NCBI GenBank assembly: GCA_025351545.1
Contig: JANXVQ010000918.1
Coordinates: 1 to 14,274, forward strand
Direction: 5' to 3'
DNA length: 14,274 bases
Origin: Spirosoma sp.
GTDB lineage: Bacteria; Bacteroidota; Bacteroidia; Cytophagales; Spirosomataceae
Shown here: positions 13,422-14,274 of the stretch, in pieces
Position numbering within the stretch: the stretch's first letter is position 1
How the letters are laid out: the number at the start of each line of letters is the position of its first letter
Translations under genes and position numbers: made by a program
Notes under the pieces: model-generated
The model's input: only the letters and a program-made list of their open reading frames with translations
Databases searched by the model: none
Told to the model about the DNA's origin: nothing

Positions 13422-13458
13422 AAAAAAAGCCCGTTGCATTCTCACGAATGCAACGGGC
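13422..13458 (-). terminator. Intrinsic terminator for the small secreted protein gene
   Basis: On the minus strand, a perfect 13-bp stem (13458-13446 with 13441-13429; begins GCCCGTTGCATTC) has a 4-nt loop and is followed by seven T residues (13428-13422). It lies about 100 nt past the stop codon at 13561. The 100 nt between are A/T-mixed with no evident gene. Confidence 0.85.
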
Positions 13459-13560
13459 GGGAACTTGGGTGAGCGCTTAGACTTGTCCGAAAAGGCTAAA
13501 CGCATTTTGTTGAGAGTACATTAAATTTACCCGAAGGCTATCGACGCAGATACGGGCAAC

Positions 13561-14166
13561 TTAGTGCTTGATATCAATGCGCGACGAAAATTGCTTCTGA
13601 TCCGGGCCAACGATAAACGTGTAGGCGCCATCTGGTAAGCCTGACAGGTCGAACCGGCGAACCGAACCTTTGAAGGCGCCGGCTTGTACCAGAATGTTCT
13701 GAGCGTCATAAATTGCTACACTGGCCTCCGCTACATTTTTTGCTGGCAAATTCACCTCGAACTTATTCTTTTCGTAGGTGGTGAGCGTTGGCTGCGTTAG
13801 TTGCTGCATGTTGCGTTCATCAACATTGAGCGCATTTCCTTTGATCGTTAACCCCTGCGACATCCAATATGTATCGTTGCTGGCGGTCAGGTAATACTGA
13901 CCATCTGGCAAACCTTTCAGATTGAATGAAGTAGCTTTCTGGTTGTCTTTGGCAACAACTCCCCGGTATAGTACGTTACCGTCAGCATCGATAATGGCCA
14001 CGTCAACTGCTATTCCCGCTTTTGTATATAGGCGTACTTTCTTTTGTTCGGACTTCTCAACATTCACCCCGTTTGCTACTGAACCATTGTCGGCTTTGGC
14101 TTCTCCCAGGCCAGCCAGACTCCATACTGAAAGCAGTACAGCGATTGATAAACGGAATCTTTTCAT
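13561..14166 (-). CDS. Small secreted protein with two repeated beta-domains; function unknown
   Basis: The signal peptide is MKRFRLSIAVLLSVWSLAGL followed by GEAKA, cleaved before DNG. Two units of about 65 residues share the same plan: VDVAIIDADGNVLYRGVV, then SFNLKGLPDGQYYLTASND in the first (about 53-100), and ASVAIYDAQNILVQAGAF, then RFDLSGLPDGAYTFIVGPD in the second (about 148-190). The pattern of a strand, a D-G-turn, F(N/D)LxGLPDGxYxF and a final strand resembles immunoglobulin-like beta-sandwich domains such as DUF3244 and the type IX secretion C-terminal domains of Bacteroidota. However, the extreme C-terminus (SSRIDIKH) lacks a clear sorting signal, so periplasmic location is the simpler guess. 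At 201 residues it looks complete. It has its own promoter and terminator, so it is monocistronic. No enzymatic residues are evident. Confidence 0.8.
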   Translation of the reverse strand: MKRFRLSIAVLLSVWSLAGLGEAKADNGSVANGVNVEKSEQKKVRLYTKAGIAVDVAIIDADGNVLYRGVVAKDNQKATSFNLKGLPDGQYYLTASNDTYWMSQGLTIKGNALNVDERNMQQLTQPTLTTYEKNKFEVNLPAKNVAEASVAIYDAQNILVQAGAFKGSVRRFDLSGLPDGAYTFIVGPDQKQFSSRIDIKH

Positions 14167-14194
14167 TGGATATTGATTTTATATTTTTCCGTGA

Positions 14195-14227
14195 CAAAGG
14201 TGAGTAAGAAAGCACACCTGATGCAAT
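14195..14227 (-). promoter_or_regulatory. Candidate promoter for the small secreted protein gene
   Basis: On the minus strand a TTG (14226-14224, preceded by A) is followed after exactly 21 nt by CACCTTTG (14202-14195), which differs from TAnnTTTG only in the first base. The spacing is right for a Bacteroidota sigma-ABfr promoter. The leader would be about 20 nt. Nothing else is seen from 14228 to the end of the window. Confidence 0.5.
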
Positions 14228-14274
14228 AGATGCGGGCTTACCAGACGGCCATTCACGAAATATTCATCTAAAAA

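Noticed and set aside
13229..13423. 64-codon minus-strand frame in the spacer upstream of the PIN operon
   Set aside because: It reads straight through an intrinsic terminator (giving SGFFFV from the T-run) and into the 22-bp palindrome; no protein-like pattern.

Overview
The window looks like a chromosomal segment of a Bacteroidota bacterium, most likely Cytophagales in the Spirosoma/Dyadobacter range. This rests on family resemblance and was not tested by a search. Pointers are: a DAHP synthase arranged as in the DAHPS-chorismate mutase fusions of the phylum; an LspA with the insertion common in Bacteroidota; secreted DUF1080 proteins; a bacterial tricorn protease; an almost complete lack of Shine-Dalgarno sequences; and TAnnTTTG-like -7 boxes. 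Most genes here are single transcription units separated by long, often perfect, hairpins.

Layout. 1-839 (minus) is a DAHP synthase cut by the window edge. A divergent spacer holding a large nested palindrome (988-1046) leads to proline dehydrogenase (1060-2319). A hairpin with a T-run sits just before lspA (2382-3155). Two strong hairpins then separate lspA from a convergent OmpA-type lipoprotein (3386-4270, minus).

4527-7355 (plus) is a small carbohydrate cluster: an exported YbhE-type lactonase followed 52 nt later by a DUF1080 protein, then a terminator, an orphan antisense coding remnant (6366-6524) and a second, longer DUF1080 protein. All three carry signal peptides, so they probably act in the periplasm on oxidised sugars. 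A VOC-family protein (7406-7891, minus) converges on them.

8192-11482 is a complete tricorn-like S41 protease with two beta-propellers, PDZ and catalytic residues in place. 11618-11910 is a frameshifted secreted-protein gene whose 3' part stops where a two-gene minus-strand module begins. That module (13168-11911) is an unrecognised 260-residue protein overlapping a PIN-domain nuclease. It is the best candidate in the window for an undescribed toxin-antitoxin-like system and the clearest sign of accessory DNA.

The 390-nt spacer upstream of the module (13169-13560) is unusually structured. It has a 22-bp perfect palindrome, two same-strand intrinsic terminators about 100 nt apart, and a -7-like box between them. 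This could be an approximately 80-nt small RNA gene or an attenuated leader for the PIN operon. The last gene (13561-14166, minus) is a small secreted protein with two repeated beta-domains and the best-formed Bacteroidota-type promoter in the window. No tRNA, rRNA, CRISPR or insertion sequence was seen.
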